A DNA stretch of 64,000 nucleotides from Segatella copri (GCF_949820605.1 NZ_CATKVU010000006.1:2677001-2741000); one strand, 5' to 3'; positions 1-9,506 are shown, counted from the first letter of the stretch. Numbers and translations are program-made. The notes: generated by a model not told the origin, from the sequence alone.

Positions 1-604
1 AGTCGTATGCTTCCTTCACACGGTTCCAGCGCTTGTCACGATCCATAGCATAGAAACGACCTACGATGCTTGCGATGTGTGCACCGTTCTTGTCGCAGCA
101 AGCCTGAACCTCCTCGATGAAGCCCTTACCGCTCTTAGGGTCTGTATCACGGCCATCCATGAAGCAGTGAACGTATGTCTCCTTCAAACCATATTCCTTA
201 CCAATCTCAATCAACTTGAAGAGGTGATCCAAAGAAGAGTGAACACCACCGGTAGAAGTCAAGCCCATCAAGTGGAGTTTCTTACCAGTCTTCTGAGCAT
301 AGCTGTAAGCGTTGATGATCTCCTGATTCTTCAAGATATCACCGCTCTCGCAAGCCTTGTTGATCTTAACGAGGTCCTGATATACCACACGACCAGCACC
401 GATGTTGAGGTGACCAACCTCAGAGTTACCCATCTGACCTTTAGGAAGACCAACGTCCTCGCCACAAGTCTGGAGAGTAGAATGTGCTGAAACTGCTGTC
501 AAATAATCGAGATAAGGAGTTGGAGTCTTGAAGATAACATCACCCTTATCATGCTTACCGATTCCCCATCCGTCGAGAATCATTAAAAGAGCTTTTTTTG
601 CCAT
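1..604 (-). CDS. gpmI: 2,3-bisphosphoglycerate-independent phosphoglycerate mutase, N-terminal part
   Basis: The reading frame begins at the ATG complementary to 602-604 and runs off the window start, so about 201 N-terminal residues are present. It opens [16 protein letters not shown], the metal-binding N-terminus of the alkaline-phosphatase-superfamily iPGM. It then carries the phosphoserine region around [14 protein letters not shown], followed by [18 protein letters not shown] and HCFMDGRDT. The enzyme interconverts 3- and 2-phosphoglycerate in the cytoplasm during glycolysis and gluconeogenesis. A -7 element TAACTTTGC (minus strand, 641-649) lies 37 bp ahead of the start. Identity is secure; only the length is unknown because of the window edge. 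Confidence 0.96.
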   Translation of the reverse strand, partial: MAKKALLMILDGWGIGKHDKGDVIFKTPTPYLDYLTAVSAHSTLQTCGEDVGLPKGQMGNSEVGHLNIGAGRVVYQDLVKINKACESGDILKNQEIINAYSYAQKTGKKLHLMGLTSTGGVHSSLDHLFKLIEIGKEYGLKETYVHCFMDGRDTDPKSGKGFIEEVQACCDKNGAHIASIVGRFYAMDRDKRWNRVKEAYD

Positions 605-729
605 AATTACATAAAATAATTTAAATTCGAATTTCAGTGTGCAAAGTTACAACAAAATAGGTGAAGGACAAAATAAATTAAGATAAAAAAACTTCCACCT
701 TTCTAAAAAGATGAGAGTTGATAACAAGA

Positions 730-1809
730 TCAACAGGTTCGCAGGATATATCCCTTTTTGATGACAGCTTCGATACTTACCTTTTCATCCAGGTTCAATG
801 CCCTGCGAAGATAGGTAATCTGCACGTTCAGGGCTAGGGAATTGGAGTATGAGTCATCACCCCATACTTCATTCAGTATGAAATCCCGCTCTACAAGCTG
901 GTTCTGGTTCTCGGCAAGAAGCTTCAGAATTTCAGCTTGACGAGATGTGATGACCACTCTGGAATTACCACATAGCAGTTCATTCTGCGCATAGTAGAAA
1001 GCAATGGAACCGATAAAAACAGCTGATTCTTCACCTTTGCCGTCTTCTTTCGGTTGCTTCAACTCATAAATCATATTCTTCAGGAACTCATGGCGAATGC
1101 CATCAATGCGCTTTTGGAAGACTATGGTCTTAACCAGGTAATACAGACATCCTATCAAGATGAAAAAGAGAAAGACGCTTCCTATCAATTGCCACATCAT
1201 GGCTTTGAGCGTTCGAGTAATAGGAATGGGCACCTGAAAAGAAATACCTTGGCGAAACATTGGGTTCGTCTGATACTTCACCGTCACCACACGTGACCAT
1301 CTGCCTTCGGCATCATATTTTGCATTCAGGAAGACGGTCTTGTAAGCCAGATGACGAAAAAAGGATATCTTCCCATATCCCTTATCATCCAGTAATCTTT
1401 GATAATAAGCCAACGAGGGATGCTTACCTATATAAGCCAGATATCTGCTAATGATGAGATAAGCATCATCACCCGTAAGATCAGGATCATTCAAACGGAC
1501 AAGAAAGCGGTGATTGTTCCAAAAAGAAAGCGTTGTACGGCTACATCCCTTCTTCATATCATATTCAGATTCTACCTTGAGCATAATCGTATCTCTTCTA
1601 CCTTTCGTAGATGAATTCTCCTGCAACTTTTTTCTATTCTTCAAATCTTGCGCTAACACTTCATCACAATCCTTCTTGAATTGCTCTACCTGCTGGTCTA
1701 AGCTATATTGACATTGAAGATGGAGCCAATAAGCCTGCGTGCAGAACAACAATGCGATTGCTACTCCACATACCATCCATGCTATTTTCAGCTTACTGTT
1801 ACTGTTCAT
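730..1809 (-). CDS. Membrane-anchored winged-helix regulator with a histidine-less H-box segment
   Basis: The 359-residue protein has a transmembrane helix near residues 9-27, a presumed periplasmic part to about 200, and a second helix near 204-228. A short cytoplasmic linker follows, then an OmpR-type winged helix at about 284-358 (TSRQAEILKLLAENQNQLVERDF, then the wing ending KKGYIL). Right after the second helix, residues 242-253 read FLKNMIYELKQP. This matches the start of a Bacteroidetes HisKA domain (FxxNMTHEFKTP type), but Tyr248 stands where the phosphorylated His should be, and no ATPase domain follows. I infer a one-component membrane sensor made by joining a kinase input half to a response-regulator output half. 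It is divergent from the GLPGLI/receptor pair, which it probably controls. Its -7 element TAACTTTGC is at 1837-1845 on the minus strand. Confidence 0.8.
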   Translation of the reverse strand: MNSNSKLKIAWMVCGVAIALLFCTQAYWLHLQCQYSLDQQVEQFKKDCDEVLAQDLKNRKKLQENSSTKGRRDTIMLKVESEYDMKKGCSRTTLSFWNNHRFLVRLNDPDLTGDDAYLIISRYLAYIGKHPSLAYYQRLLDDKGYGKISFFRHLAYKTVFLNAKYDAEGRWSRVVTVKYQTNPMFRQGISFQVPIPITRTLKAMMWQLIGSVFLFFILIGCLYYLVKTIVFQKRIDGIRHEFLKNMIYELKQPKEDGKGEESAVFIGSIAFYYAQNELLCGNSRVVITSRQAEILKLLAENQNQLVERDFILNEVWGDDSYSNSLALNVQITYLRRALNLDEKVSIEAVIKKGYILRTC

Positions 1810-2012
1810 ACTTTCCTGATCTTTTGAATTTTGACGGCAAAGTTACTGAAAAATCCGTAAACAAAGGCAAGAGTAATAAAATAATAATAGACGAAAAGAT
1901 GCAAAAGTAATAACTCAGTAACAGAAATCATCGATTTCATCGGATGATCTCAGTACCTTTGCATCACAAAAACGAAAGAAACAGATAAAATAATGAATAA
2001 TTGACGAAGATT

Positions 2013-2876
2013 ATGAAAAAGGTATTATTAATAGCATGGCTTGCATTATATGCTTGCATGCTCCAAGCTCAAACAGTAAACTTGTTCGATGAATCAAGCA
2101 TTGGCATGGGAGATTCCATTGATCAGGTAAAGTATCAGGTAGTATATGATGCCGAGTATATTTACGAAAAGAAATATACCAAGACCGACACCCTCATTGG
2201 CCGCATCGAAGAGAAAATGCTCTTGCAGATTGGCAACAAGTATTCCGCATTCTACAGTTATCCGATATTCCAAAGAGACTCTACCATCTCCGCAAATATG
2301 GCAAAAGGAATACCTGTCAATTTCTCCGGTAATGGCGGACAGATTAATTGGAAAGTATATAAGAACTATCCAGAACAGGGCAAGACTGCCTATCTCGATT
2401 TCTTTGCTGCTGACAGATATTTGTGCATTGAAACGATGGAACCGATAGACTGGCAACTCACAGACAGCATCGATTCCATCTGCGGTTACGAGTGCCACCA
2501 GGCAATTGCCAAGTTTAAGGGTAGAACATGGATAGCTTGGTACACGGAAGACATCCCTATTGACAATGGTCCCTGGAAACTGAGCGGACTGCCGGGATTG
2601 ATACTCAAGGCTCACGACTCCGAGAACGATTATGGATTTACAGCTGTAGGACTCACAACAGGAAAAGGCTCCATACCTATCTATTATAAAGGTAAGACTT
2701 TCGAACCTATCGACCGCAAATCATTGACCTCCATTTACAAAAAATACTATGCCGATCCAATCGGTTATCTGCTTCAAGATGGCAAGTATGCTGCAATAGT
2801 AAAGATCAAGGATGAAAAAGGAAATATCCTGAAGCATTCCAAGCGTGCTGAGCCATACAATCCGATTGAAAGATAA
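2013..2876 (+). CDS. GLPGLI family secreted protein
   Basis: The chosen start is the ATG at 2013 (an in-frame TTG lies at 2001). It gives 287 residues beginning MKKVLLIAWLALYACMLQAQ, a clear signal peptide. The family's name-giving motif is present as SGLPGLILKAHDSEN, followed by the usual F(T/V)A-type strand. GLPGLI proteins are a Bacteroidetes paralogous family of unknown biochemical function, often next to TonB-receptor-like proteins; that holds here, with the receptor-like gene 87 bp downstream. A -7 element TACCTTTGC lies at 1954-1962, between this gene and the divergent membrane regulator. Location is periplasm or envelope by inference. Confidence 0.88.
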   Translation: MKKVLLIAWLALYACMLQAQTVNLFDESSIGMGDSIDQVKYQVVYDAEYIYEKKYTKTDTLIGRIEEKMLLQIGNKYSAFYSYPIFQRDSTISANMAKGIPVNFSGNGGQINWKVYKNYPEQGKTAYLDFFAADRYLCIETMEPIDWQLTDSIDSICGYECHQAIAKFKGRTWIAWYTEDIPIDNGPWKLSGLPGLILKAHDSENDYGFTAVGLTTGKGSIPIYYKGKTFEPIDRKSLTSIYKKYYADPIGYLLQDGKYAAIVKIKDEKGNILKHSKRAEPYNPIER

Positions 2877-2963
2877 TTAGCAGTTTACTTTTTTGCCAGA
2901 CAAGCGTCTTAAAGACATTAGCGAGATAAGTGTCTAAGGTAAAATAGAAAAGAGAGAAAAAAG

Positions 2964-5516
2964 ATGAAGAAAATAATAGTTCTTTTCACTATTCTGTTCG
3001 TGGCGTGCCATGCGTTTACCCAAGAGAAGATTAGCGGTTATGTGGAAGATTCACTTACACACAACCGTCTGACCAACGTATCGGTTACGCTGCTCCGCAA
3101 TGGAAAGCCCTTGAAGTTTACACGCAGCAAGGGAGACGGAACTTTCCTGATTCCCATAGCACAAAAGCAAGCCAGCGATATGCTACAAGCTACCTATATG
3201 GGCTATAAAAAGCAAAAAACGGCGGTTTCATCGGAAAAAGAAACCGTTATCAGTATGGCTTCAACAGCTTTTGTCATAAAGGAAGTACAGGTGAAAGGCT
3301 CTCGCATCACAGGGCGGGATACCATTTCTTTCGATCTCACCCGCTTTGCCAATGAACGTGACAACAGTCTGAAGGATGTATTGAAAAAGCTGCCAGGCGT
3401 GGATATAGAGAAGAATGGTCGTATCAACTACAATGGTAAGCCCATCAACCGATTCACTGTGGAAGGTCTCGACCTGACCGGTGGCAAATATAACCTACTA
3501 GAGGAGAACATCAAGGCAAAAGATGTGAAAAAGGCCGAAGTCATCGAGCATGACCAGCCTATCAAGGCACTCCAGAACAAGACCTTTACGGATAATGTAG
3601 CGATGAACATCGCCCTGAAGGATAGTGCCCGCGACAAACTGATGCCTACTCTCAAGCCTTACATGCTCGCAGGGCATCCATCCCACGTAGGCGGAAGCAT
3701 CAATATCATGCAAATTGGCAAGAAGAAACAGATGATGTATGATGCAGAATACGACAGAACAGGCAAAAATCTCGGCTATGCACTTAACCAACTCGCATCT
3801 TACAGCAATAGTCTGGCTCCTGCCTCCCTTCCATCATGGATATCAGTACCATCGCTTGACACTCCTATCGACGAAGAACGCCTGCGCTTCAACACCTCGC
3901 AAAAATACTCCATCAACCATATCAAGAAGAACAAGGACGATGCAGAGACTCGCATAGAAGCCAACTATCTTCGTACGGTAACCCGACAAGAGCGAGAGAA
4001 CATGAGTATCTACGACCTCGGCGGCGAAGCTCCTACAGTTACCACGGAGCATAACCACAAGACGATGATCAGCGATGCCTTCAATCTGCAATGGGAGAAC
4101 AAGGTAAACAAGGCTGAGCATTATGGCAACGAGAGTATCGGCCTCAGCGCAGCACAAAACGATGGTTTGTCAAACATCAACGACACGCTTACCCAACGTG
4201 TCCGCATCCCAAAGCTCGACCTCTCGGCAAGTATCTACCGCCTCTTCGTCTTCAAGAAAAGTCAACTCTCCTGGCGTAGCACTGCCGACTATCACCATGG
4301 TGTGGCAGACCTCTACATTAACGACGAGCGCAATCGCATCCGCACCAACCTTTGGCATACTGCCCACGCCTTACAGTGGATGAGGAATCGCTTCCACTGG
4401 ACACAGGAATATAGAATGAGTATCGACCTCAACAACATCTATGCGAAATATCAGAAAAGAAGCGATAAAATCGGCAAAAACAACGGATTCATCGAAAACA
4501 GTCACGATGAAATCGGTCAAAACAGCCTTAACATCACAGGGAAGTTCACCCCTTACTGGCAATACAAGACCGAGACGTTCCGTATGTCGTTCTCTTCCGA
4601 TTTCATCTGGGAACGCTTCACCTATCCACAGAAAACTCTACTTACCATATCACCCTACCTTTACTTATATAAGAAATTGGATTTCCGTAGAGAGTTGACT
4701 ATCTTCACGGGATACAGTACCGGAACAGGCAATGCCACCAACTACGCCATAAAGCAATATCGTCAAAGTTATCGCTCTTGGTACACTTCGAGCGACATCA
4801 TTCCGATAACTCGCTCTCTTTACGGCAAGTTGAGTTACGACTACAAGCGCCCTATCAAGGAAATCTTCTTCAGCGCATCGGTCAATGCCAGCAAAAACTG
4901 GATGAACACGGCATCCGACCTACGCATCGTGGATGGCAAATACTATACCTCATTATATAAGCAGGACAGAAAGAGCCACAATCTAGGAGCATCACTCTAC
5001 ATATCGAAGGGCTTCTACGACCTTCATCTGAAAACCCGCCTGGAGGGCAGCTACAACTACAGCAAGGGTGAGCAATACAGCAGCGGCAAAGCCATCAGCT
5101 ACACCGCCGACAACTATACTGTGAAGCCTAGCATCGATTTCTCACCGTCCTGGTGTGCCTTTAGCTATGAGGGAGAATTCTCTTTTTACAACTCGAAACG
5201 TCAAAAAATAACGAAGTCATCGTTATTTAATTGGCGCCAAAGCGTATCTGCCACCGCTACCATCAGCCATGTGGACCTCTCCTTCTCGCTCGTACATTAT
5301 CGCAATGAACCGCAAGAGGGCAGCCACCTCAACACCCTCCTTGGCGATGCATCGGCAGTATGGAGAATGAAAAAGCTCCGCCTTTCAGCAGAGCTTCGAA
5401 ACCTTTTCAACAAGAAGAACTATATGGAAACCATCTATAGCGGCATCAGTACATTGACCGACAGCTATTATCTTCGCCCTCGCGAACTGATAATTTCCGC
5501 CCAGTATTCCTTTTAA
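2964..5516 (+). CDS. Outer-membrane beta-barrel protein with carboxypeptidase-regulatory-like N-terminus
   Basis: This 850-residue protein starts MKKIIVLFTILFVACHAFTQ, a signal peptide. It is followed by a CarboxypepD_reg-like beta-sandwich (KISGYVEDSLTHNRLTNVSVTLLRNG), a plug-like segment (LKDVLKKLPGVDIEKNGRINYNGKPINRFTVEGLDLTGG) and a long barrel with many aromatic strands. The final residues, SAQYSF, end in the C-terminal Phe typical of outer-membrane barrels. It fits the TonB-receptor-like OMP_b-brl family of Bacteroidetes rather than SusC, because no SusD follows. It forms one likely operon with the GLPGLI gene. The cargo is unknown; peptide or metal transport is possible but not shown. 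Confidence 0.85.
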   Translation: MKKIIVLFTILFVACHAFTQEKISGYVEDSLTHNRLTNVSVTLLRNGKPLKFTRSKGDGTFLIPIAQKQASDMLQATYMGYKKQKTAVSSEKETVISMASTAFVIKEVQVKGSRITGRDTISFDLTRFANERDNSLKDVLKKLPGVDIEKNGRINYNGKPINRFTVEGLDLTGGKYNLLEENIKAKDVKKAEVIEHDQPIKALQNKTFTDNVAMNIALKDSARDKLMPTLKPYMLAGHPSHVGGSINIMQIGKKKQMMYDAEYDRTGKNLGYALNQLASYSNSLAPASLPSWISVPSLDTPIDEERLRFNTSQKYSINHIKKNKDDAETRIEANYLRTVTRQERENMSIYDLGGEAPTVTTEHNHKTMISDAFNLQWENKVNKAEHYGNESIGLSAAQNDGLSNINDTLTQRVRIPKLDLSASIYRLFVFKKSQLSWRSTADYHHGVADLYINDERNRIRTNLWHTAHALQWMRNRFHWTQEYRMSIDLNNIYAKYQKRSDKIGKNNGFIENSHDEIGQNSLNITGKFTPYWQYKTETFRMSFSSDFIWERFTYPQKTLLTISPYLYLYKKLDFRRELTIFTGYSTGTGNATNYAIKQYRQSYRSWYTSSDIIPITRSLYGKLSYDYKRPIKEIFFSASVNASKNWMNTASDLRIVDGKYYTSLYKQDRKSHNLGASLYISKGFYDLHLKTRLEGSYNYSKGEQYSSGKAISYTADNYTVKPSIDFSPSWCAFSYEGEFSFYNSKRQKITKSSLFNWRQSVSATATISHVDLSFSLVHYRNEPQEGSHLNTLLGDASAVWRMKKLRLSAELRNLFNKKNYMETIYSGISTLTDSYYLRPRELIISAQYSF

Positions 5517-5527
5517 ACAAGAAGAGG

Positions 5528-5556
5528 GTGTGTCATTCTGTTGGCGTATTGCCTGT
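5528..5556. repeat. Direct repeat, left copy, flanking the ATPase cassette
   Basis: A 29-bp segment matches 7089-7117 at 24 of 29 positions. On the minus strand both copies encode the tail of an AraC-type helix-turn-helix: TGNTPTE-stop here, TGKTPTEW there. The two copies bracket the ATPase gene and its palindromic promoter exactly. The left copy begins three bases after the ATPase stop codon. Confidence 0.65.
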
Positions 5557-5559
5557 TTT

Positions 5560-6981
5560 TTATTCATGAAACAAGTCATCTGCCACGACTTCGCTCTGCA
5601 CCATCCCCCAATACTCATTATGAGCAAGACCATTTACTGTTATCATTGTGAGATGCAAAGTCTTTCTAGTCTTCGTGGTCTGCAAGAAACGCTCTATCTT
5701 ATGTGCTAAATTCCGACTATAGTCCTGACTAATGACATATTTATCTTGCGAGAACTTAATCTCGCAAACATTCACTACATTGTCAGCACGTTCTATCAAC
5801 AGGTCAATTTGCGCACCTTGGCCATAAACAGGGTCATCTTTGACAGACCAGGAAGAAACACTTGTCAAAACACCACTAATGCCTAACTTGTGCTTGATTT
5901 GATTTACATGTTGCATACATACTCGCTCAAACGCCAAGCCAACCCATGTGTATCTCACAGGCGGCAAATAACTATGCGACCAGAAATGCTCATCGCCACC
6001 TTTATTGTCTTTCATAAACTTGAAGTAGAACAATGTGAAGTTGTCTATCAGCTGATAAATAGTATCATTCCGCTTCTTGCCAAATGCATTGTATTTACGG
6101 ATGAAGCCACATGCTTCCAAGTCGTCAAGAATTCGAGTGATATTGGCACCACTCGACAATCCTATCTTTTCTAGCAGTTCAGTACGAGGCATTCCCACCT
6201 TGATGGTTCCCAAGACGTTGATAACTTTCAGGTAAGGTTCAGGATTGTTGAACAAAGAATCATACAACTCGTTAAACTCATTGTGTAGTTGACCTGTTAT
6301 TGAGAACAACAGGCTATCTATATTTTGAGCCACGCTCTTTCCTTTATCCAACAAAGACCAATAGAAAGCAACACCACCCAATACCATATAATATTCCAAC
6401 AATTCATAACGGGTTGTGCGCATACCGATGCTTTTGGCATACAGTTCACATTCGTGCAAAGTGAAAGGTTGTAAAGATATACGGAGGTTCACTCTATTAT
6501 GCAAACCGCCATGATTTTTCAACACCTTATTAATAATCCAGGATGTAGCAGAACCACAAACAATCAAAAGGACATCCTTGCGTGCAGAGGCAAAACTATT
6601 CCAAAAGTATTCCAATGCTGTAATGAAATTAGAGCGAGGAGTATCCATCCAAGGTATTTCATCTATGAAAACTACTTTCTTCTCAGCTTCAGATTGCTCT
6701 ATCAATTGCTCCAACATCGAAAAAGCCTCTATCCAATCTTTGGGCAAACGAGCCTTTGGGAATCCGCTCTTTAGTAGCGACTCCTTAAAATAACGCAATT
6801 GCAATTTTGTACTTGCTTTTGCAACACCAGAATGTTGAAAAACGAATTTATCCGCAAAACACTCTCTGACTAGATAGGTCTTGCCCACACGTCTTCTACC
6901 ATACACTGCAACAAACTGTGAGCTATCTGACTCGTAAGCTTTATGCAGCATCTCTTGCTCTTGTTCTCTTCCTATCAACAT
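5560..6981 (-). CDS. AAA+ ATPase with DUF234-type PD-(D/E)XK C-terminus (ATPase A)
   Basis: The 473-residue protein begins MLIGREQEQEMLHKA. It has Walker A GRRRVGKT at residues 28-35 and a Walker B-type strand KKVVFIDEIPWMD. A middle winged-helix-like part follows (GMPRTELLEKIGLSSGANITRILDDLEACGFI). The C-terminus carries a nuclease-fold core, AQIDLLIERADNVVNVCEIKFSQ, with the D...E-x-K pattern of the archaeal ATPase/DUF234 family. These proteins are common paralogues in gut Bacteroidetes and their role is not established. A close paralogue lies at 33542-34993. The gene stands alone, with a long palindrome over its promoter, and it separates two pieces of AraC-regulator sequence. Confidence 0.87.
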   Translation of the reverse strand: MLIGREQEQEMLHKAYESDSSQFVAVYGRRRVGKTYLVRECFADKFVFQHSGVAKASTKLQLRYFKESLLKSGFPKARLPKDWIEAFSMLEQLIEQSEAEKKVVFIDEIPWMDTPRSNFITALEYFWNSFASARKDVLLIVCGSATSWIINKVLKNHGGLHNRVNLRISLQPFTLHECELYAKSIGMRTTRYELLEYYMVLGGVAFYWSLLDKGKSVAQNIDSLLFSITGQLHNEFNELYDSLFNNPEPYLKVINVLGTIKVGMPRTELLEKIGLSSGANITRILDDLEACGFIRKYNAFGKKRNDTIYQLIDNFTLFYFKFMKDNKGGDEHFWSHSYLPPVRYTWVGLAFERVCMQHVNQIKHKLGISGVLTSVSSWSVKDDPVYGQGAQIDLLIERADNVVNVCEIKFSQDKYVISQDYSRNLAHKIERFLQTTKTRKTLHLTMITVNGLAHNEYWGMVQSEVVADDLFHE

Positions 6982-7000
6982 ATTTTATTGCTTTTTGCGT

Positions 7001-7077
7001 GCAAAGATAATAAAAAGTGCTTATAACAGCCCAAAAGTCCTAAAAAAAATGACTTTTGGGCTATTATAAGCACTTTT
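7001..7077 (-). promoter_or_regulatory. ATPase A promoter with a 27-bp-arm inverted repeat
   Basis: The -7 element TATCTTTGC (minus strand) is at 7001-7009, 20 bp before the ATPase start. Directly upstream are two arms, 7013-7039 and 7051-7077. They match as an inverted repeat at 26 of 27 positions with an 11-base spacer; the arm core is GCTTATAAYAGCCCAAAAG. The arms cover the place where a -33 element would sit, so a protein bound there should block or steer this promoter. The arms lie upstream of the start site, so this is a DNA operator rather than an mRNA hairpin. Confidence 0.7.
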
Positions 7078-7150
7078 AGGGGCGTTCTGTGCGCCATTCT
7101 GTTGGTGTTTTGCCAGTCTTCTCTTTAAAGATGCGATAACGATGAGGAAG
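7076..7150 (-). pseudogene. Remnant of an AraC-type regulator C-terminus
   Basis: Read on the minus strand directly after the GH3 stop codon, this segment encodes 24 residues, LPHRYRIFKEKTGKTPTEW and five more, then a stop. It matches the second half of an AraC helix-turn-helix; compare FSTVFKKHYGMSPSEY in the regulator at 19686-23606. No start codon or first helix remains. It contains the right copy of the repeat that flanks the ATPase cassette. I infer that a regulator gene once followed GH3 and was removed down to its last codons. Confidence 0.6.
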
Positions 7151-7151
7151 A

Positions 7152-9506
7152 CTAGTTCTTTCTGAGATAGTTCATCTGAACCTTAGGAGCGCAGACATTG
7201 CTTGTCTTCTCGGTATATTCTGCCACCTTCAATGTAGCAGTACCCTTGATGTTCTCTACATCGCTACCTACCTTGAAGAGATAGTTACCTGCATCTACTT
7301 TCCACTGGCTGTTAGCCTCATCGAAGCTGGCAAGATCGCGCTTTTCGAGGGTCATCTTCAAAGTCTGGCTCTCACCAGGATTCAGCAACTTGGTCTTGCC
7401 GAAGGTCTTGAGCTCCTTGGCTGGCTTCTCGTAAGCGCCCTTTGGAGCGGTGACATAAACCTCAGCAACTTCCTTGCCGGCAACCTTACCGGTATTCTTG
7501 ATGGTTACGCTAACCTCAATGTTATTGCCTTTTGCCTTGACAGATGGCTTGCCAAACTCGAAGGTTGTGTAGCTCAAACCATAACCGAATGGATAAGCTA
7601 CATTCTTCTTGAAGGTATCAAAGTAGCGATAACCTACGTAGATATCCTCCTCATGGTTGCTATAATCGTAACCCTTGATATTACCCTTGCTCCAATCCAG
7701 CAGATTCTTGTAGGTGTACATATCGTAATCCTTGGCAAAGTTGGCAGTAGAAGGATGATCAGTAGCAGCGATAGGCCAGGTCATGGTCAACTTACCCGAT
7801 GGATTCACCTTACCGGTCAGGATATCAGCTACAGAGTTGCCGCCCTCGATACCTGGCTGCCATGCAACGAGAATAGCATCCACACGGTCTCTCCAACTGG
7901 CAGTCTCCATCACAGAACCAGAGTTGATGATGACAATCACCTTCTTGCCCTTGGCATGGAAAGCATCAGATACACGGAAAATCATATCCTGTTCTATCTG
8001 ACTGAGGTTGAACTCACCATTGATCTGGCGATCCATTCCCTCACCTGCCTGACGGCCGATGGTGATGATGGCAGCATCTGCCTTTGGCTCCTCGCCAGCT
8101 ACACAACGCTCGGTAATCTCGATTTCATCGAGCTTAGGCTGACCCTGATCCAGGAACCACATCATCGGATTCTTGTCTGCCTTCAACTTAGCCTTGGCAT
8201 ACTTCACATAATTCTGATAGATTTCCGTAAGCTGAGGAGTAGTTGCCACGCCGATGTTCTTCAAACCGGTAACCATATCTACAGAATAGCCTACATTAAC
8301 GGCTCCACTGCCAAGACCACCCGACATGAAGTCGTAAGAATTGACACCGAAGAGCGCCACGGTCTTCAAGCCCTGGATAGGAAGAGCGGCATCATTCTTC
8401 AGGAGCACCATACCCTCGGTAGAACTCTGACGGGTGATGGCTGCATGAGCCTTCAAGTCTGGCTCACCACTATATTTATATCCCTTGAATCGAGGAGTCT
8501 TCACGATATATTCGAGCATACGGCGAACATTGCGGTCCACATCCTTTATATCCAACTTGCCATTCTTTACTGCATCAACAATATCCTGCACCTGTGCAGG
8601 ATAACCTGGCATCATCAAGTCGTTGCCAGCCTCAACTTCCTGTTCCAGAGGAAGGTCGGCACGCTTACCAATCCAGTCGGTCTCCACGATTCCCTTATAT
8701 CCCCAATCGTTGCGGAGAATATCGGTCAAGAGCCCCTTGTTGCCCTGGGCATAAACACCGTTTACCTTATTATAGGCAGACATGATAGTCCAAGGATTGC
8801 TCTTGCGAACCATCATCTCGAAACCCTTCAGATACAACTCACGGAGAGCACGCTGGCTCAATCGCTCATCCACTTTGGTACGGTCAGTTTCCTGAGAGTT
8901 CACGGCAAAGTGCTTGGCACTTACACCCACGCCCTGGCTCTGTACACCCTGTACAAAGGCGGTTCCGATAAGACCTGTTACGATTGGGTCTTCTGAATAA
9001 TACTCAAAGTTACGGCCACAGAGCGGATTGCGATGCAGGTTCATACCCGGTCCGAGCACAACATCACAGCCATACTCCAGGGTTTCGTTACCGATAGCCT
9101 CACCCACCTTGCACACCAGGTCGGTGTTCCAGGTAGAAGCCAGACAGGTTCCGATAGGGAAACCGGTGGCAAAGTAGCTACGGCTGTCACCTTCGCGATG
9201 AGCATCGATATGAACACCAGCAGGACCATCACACTGTACGGTAGTAGGAATACCGAGGCGAGGGATGGCTACAGTAGTACCCGCAGCACCCGGCACAAAC
9301 TTCTTCTGATGTCCGAGCATAGCACCACTACCCACGAATCCATCGTTACCACCGCCCACTAAGAGTTGGGCTTTCTCTTCCAAGGTCATCGCCTTGATTA
9401 CTTCTTTGATGTTATTGGCATTCAGTTTGGGTGCTGATTGCGCCATCATTGTAGTTGCCATCGCTCCAGCCGCAACGGTAAGAGCCAATTTCTTGTAGTT
9501 CATCAT
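7152..9506 (-). CDS. Glycoside hydrolase family 3 beta-glucosidase/beta-xylosidase
   Basis: This 784-residue GH3 enzyme begins MMNYKKLALTVAAGAMATTMMAQ, a signal peptide. The (beta/alpha)8 domain contains DGPAGVH, the substrate-binding KHFAVNSQETDR and the nucleophile region GIVETDWIG. A second alpha/beta domain and a fibronectin-III-like C-terminal domain follow (YPFGYGLSYTTFEFGKPSV to the end). Family members remove terminal beta-linked glucose or xylose from oligosaccharides, probably in the periplasm. Sequence alone does not settle glucose against xylose. It lies near the xylan locus but lacks that locus's promoter box; its own promoter has a GGTGGAAA/TTTCCACC inverted repeat. Confidence 0.93.
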   Translation of the reverse strand: MMNYKKLALTVAAGAMATTMMAQSAPKLNANNIKEVIKAMTLEEKAQLLVGGGNDGFVGSGAMLGHQKKFVPGAAGTTVAIPRLGIPTTVQCDGPAGVHIDAHREGDSRSYFATGFPIGTCLASTWNTDLVCKVGEAIGNETLEYGCDVVLGPGMNLHRNPLCGRNFEYYSEDPIVTGLIGTAFVQGVQSQGVGVSAKHFAVNSQETDRTKVDERLSQRALRELYLKGFEMMVRKSNPWTIMSAYNKVNGVYAQGNKGLLTDILRNDWGYKGIVETDWIGKRADLPLEQEVEAGNDLMMPGYPAQVQDIVDAVKNGKLDIKDVDRNVRRMLEYIVKTPRFKGYKYSGEPDLKAHAAITRQSSTEGMVLLKNDAALPIQGLKTVALFGVNSYDFMSGGLGSGAVNVGYSVDMVTGLKNIGVATTPQLTEIYQNYVKYAKAKLKADKNPMMWFLDQGQPKLDEIEITERCVAGEEPKADAAIITIGRQAGEGMDRQINGEFNLSQIEQDMIFRVSDAFHAKGKKVIVIINSGSVMETASWRDRVDAILVAWQPGIEGGNSVADILTGKVNPSGKLTMTWPIAATDHPSTANFAKDYDMYTYKNLLDWSKGNIKGYDYSNHEEDIYVGYRYFDTFKKNVAYPFGYGLSYTTFEFGKPSVKAKGNNIEVSVTIKNTGKVAGKEVAEVYVTAPKGAYEKPAKELKTFGKTKLLNPGESQTLKMTLEKRDLASFDEANSQWKVDAGNYLFKVGSDVENIKGTATLKVAEYTEKTSNVCAPKVQMNYLRKN

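Noticed and set aside
7653..8996. 447-codon open frame on the plus strand opposite GH3
   Set aside because: It is antisense to a clear GH3 gene in a phase kept open by codon bias; no promoter, no family likeness.
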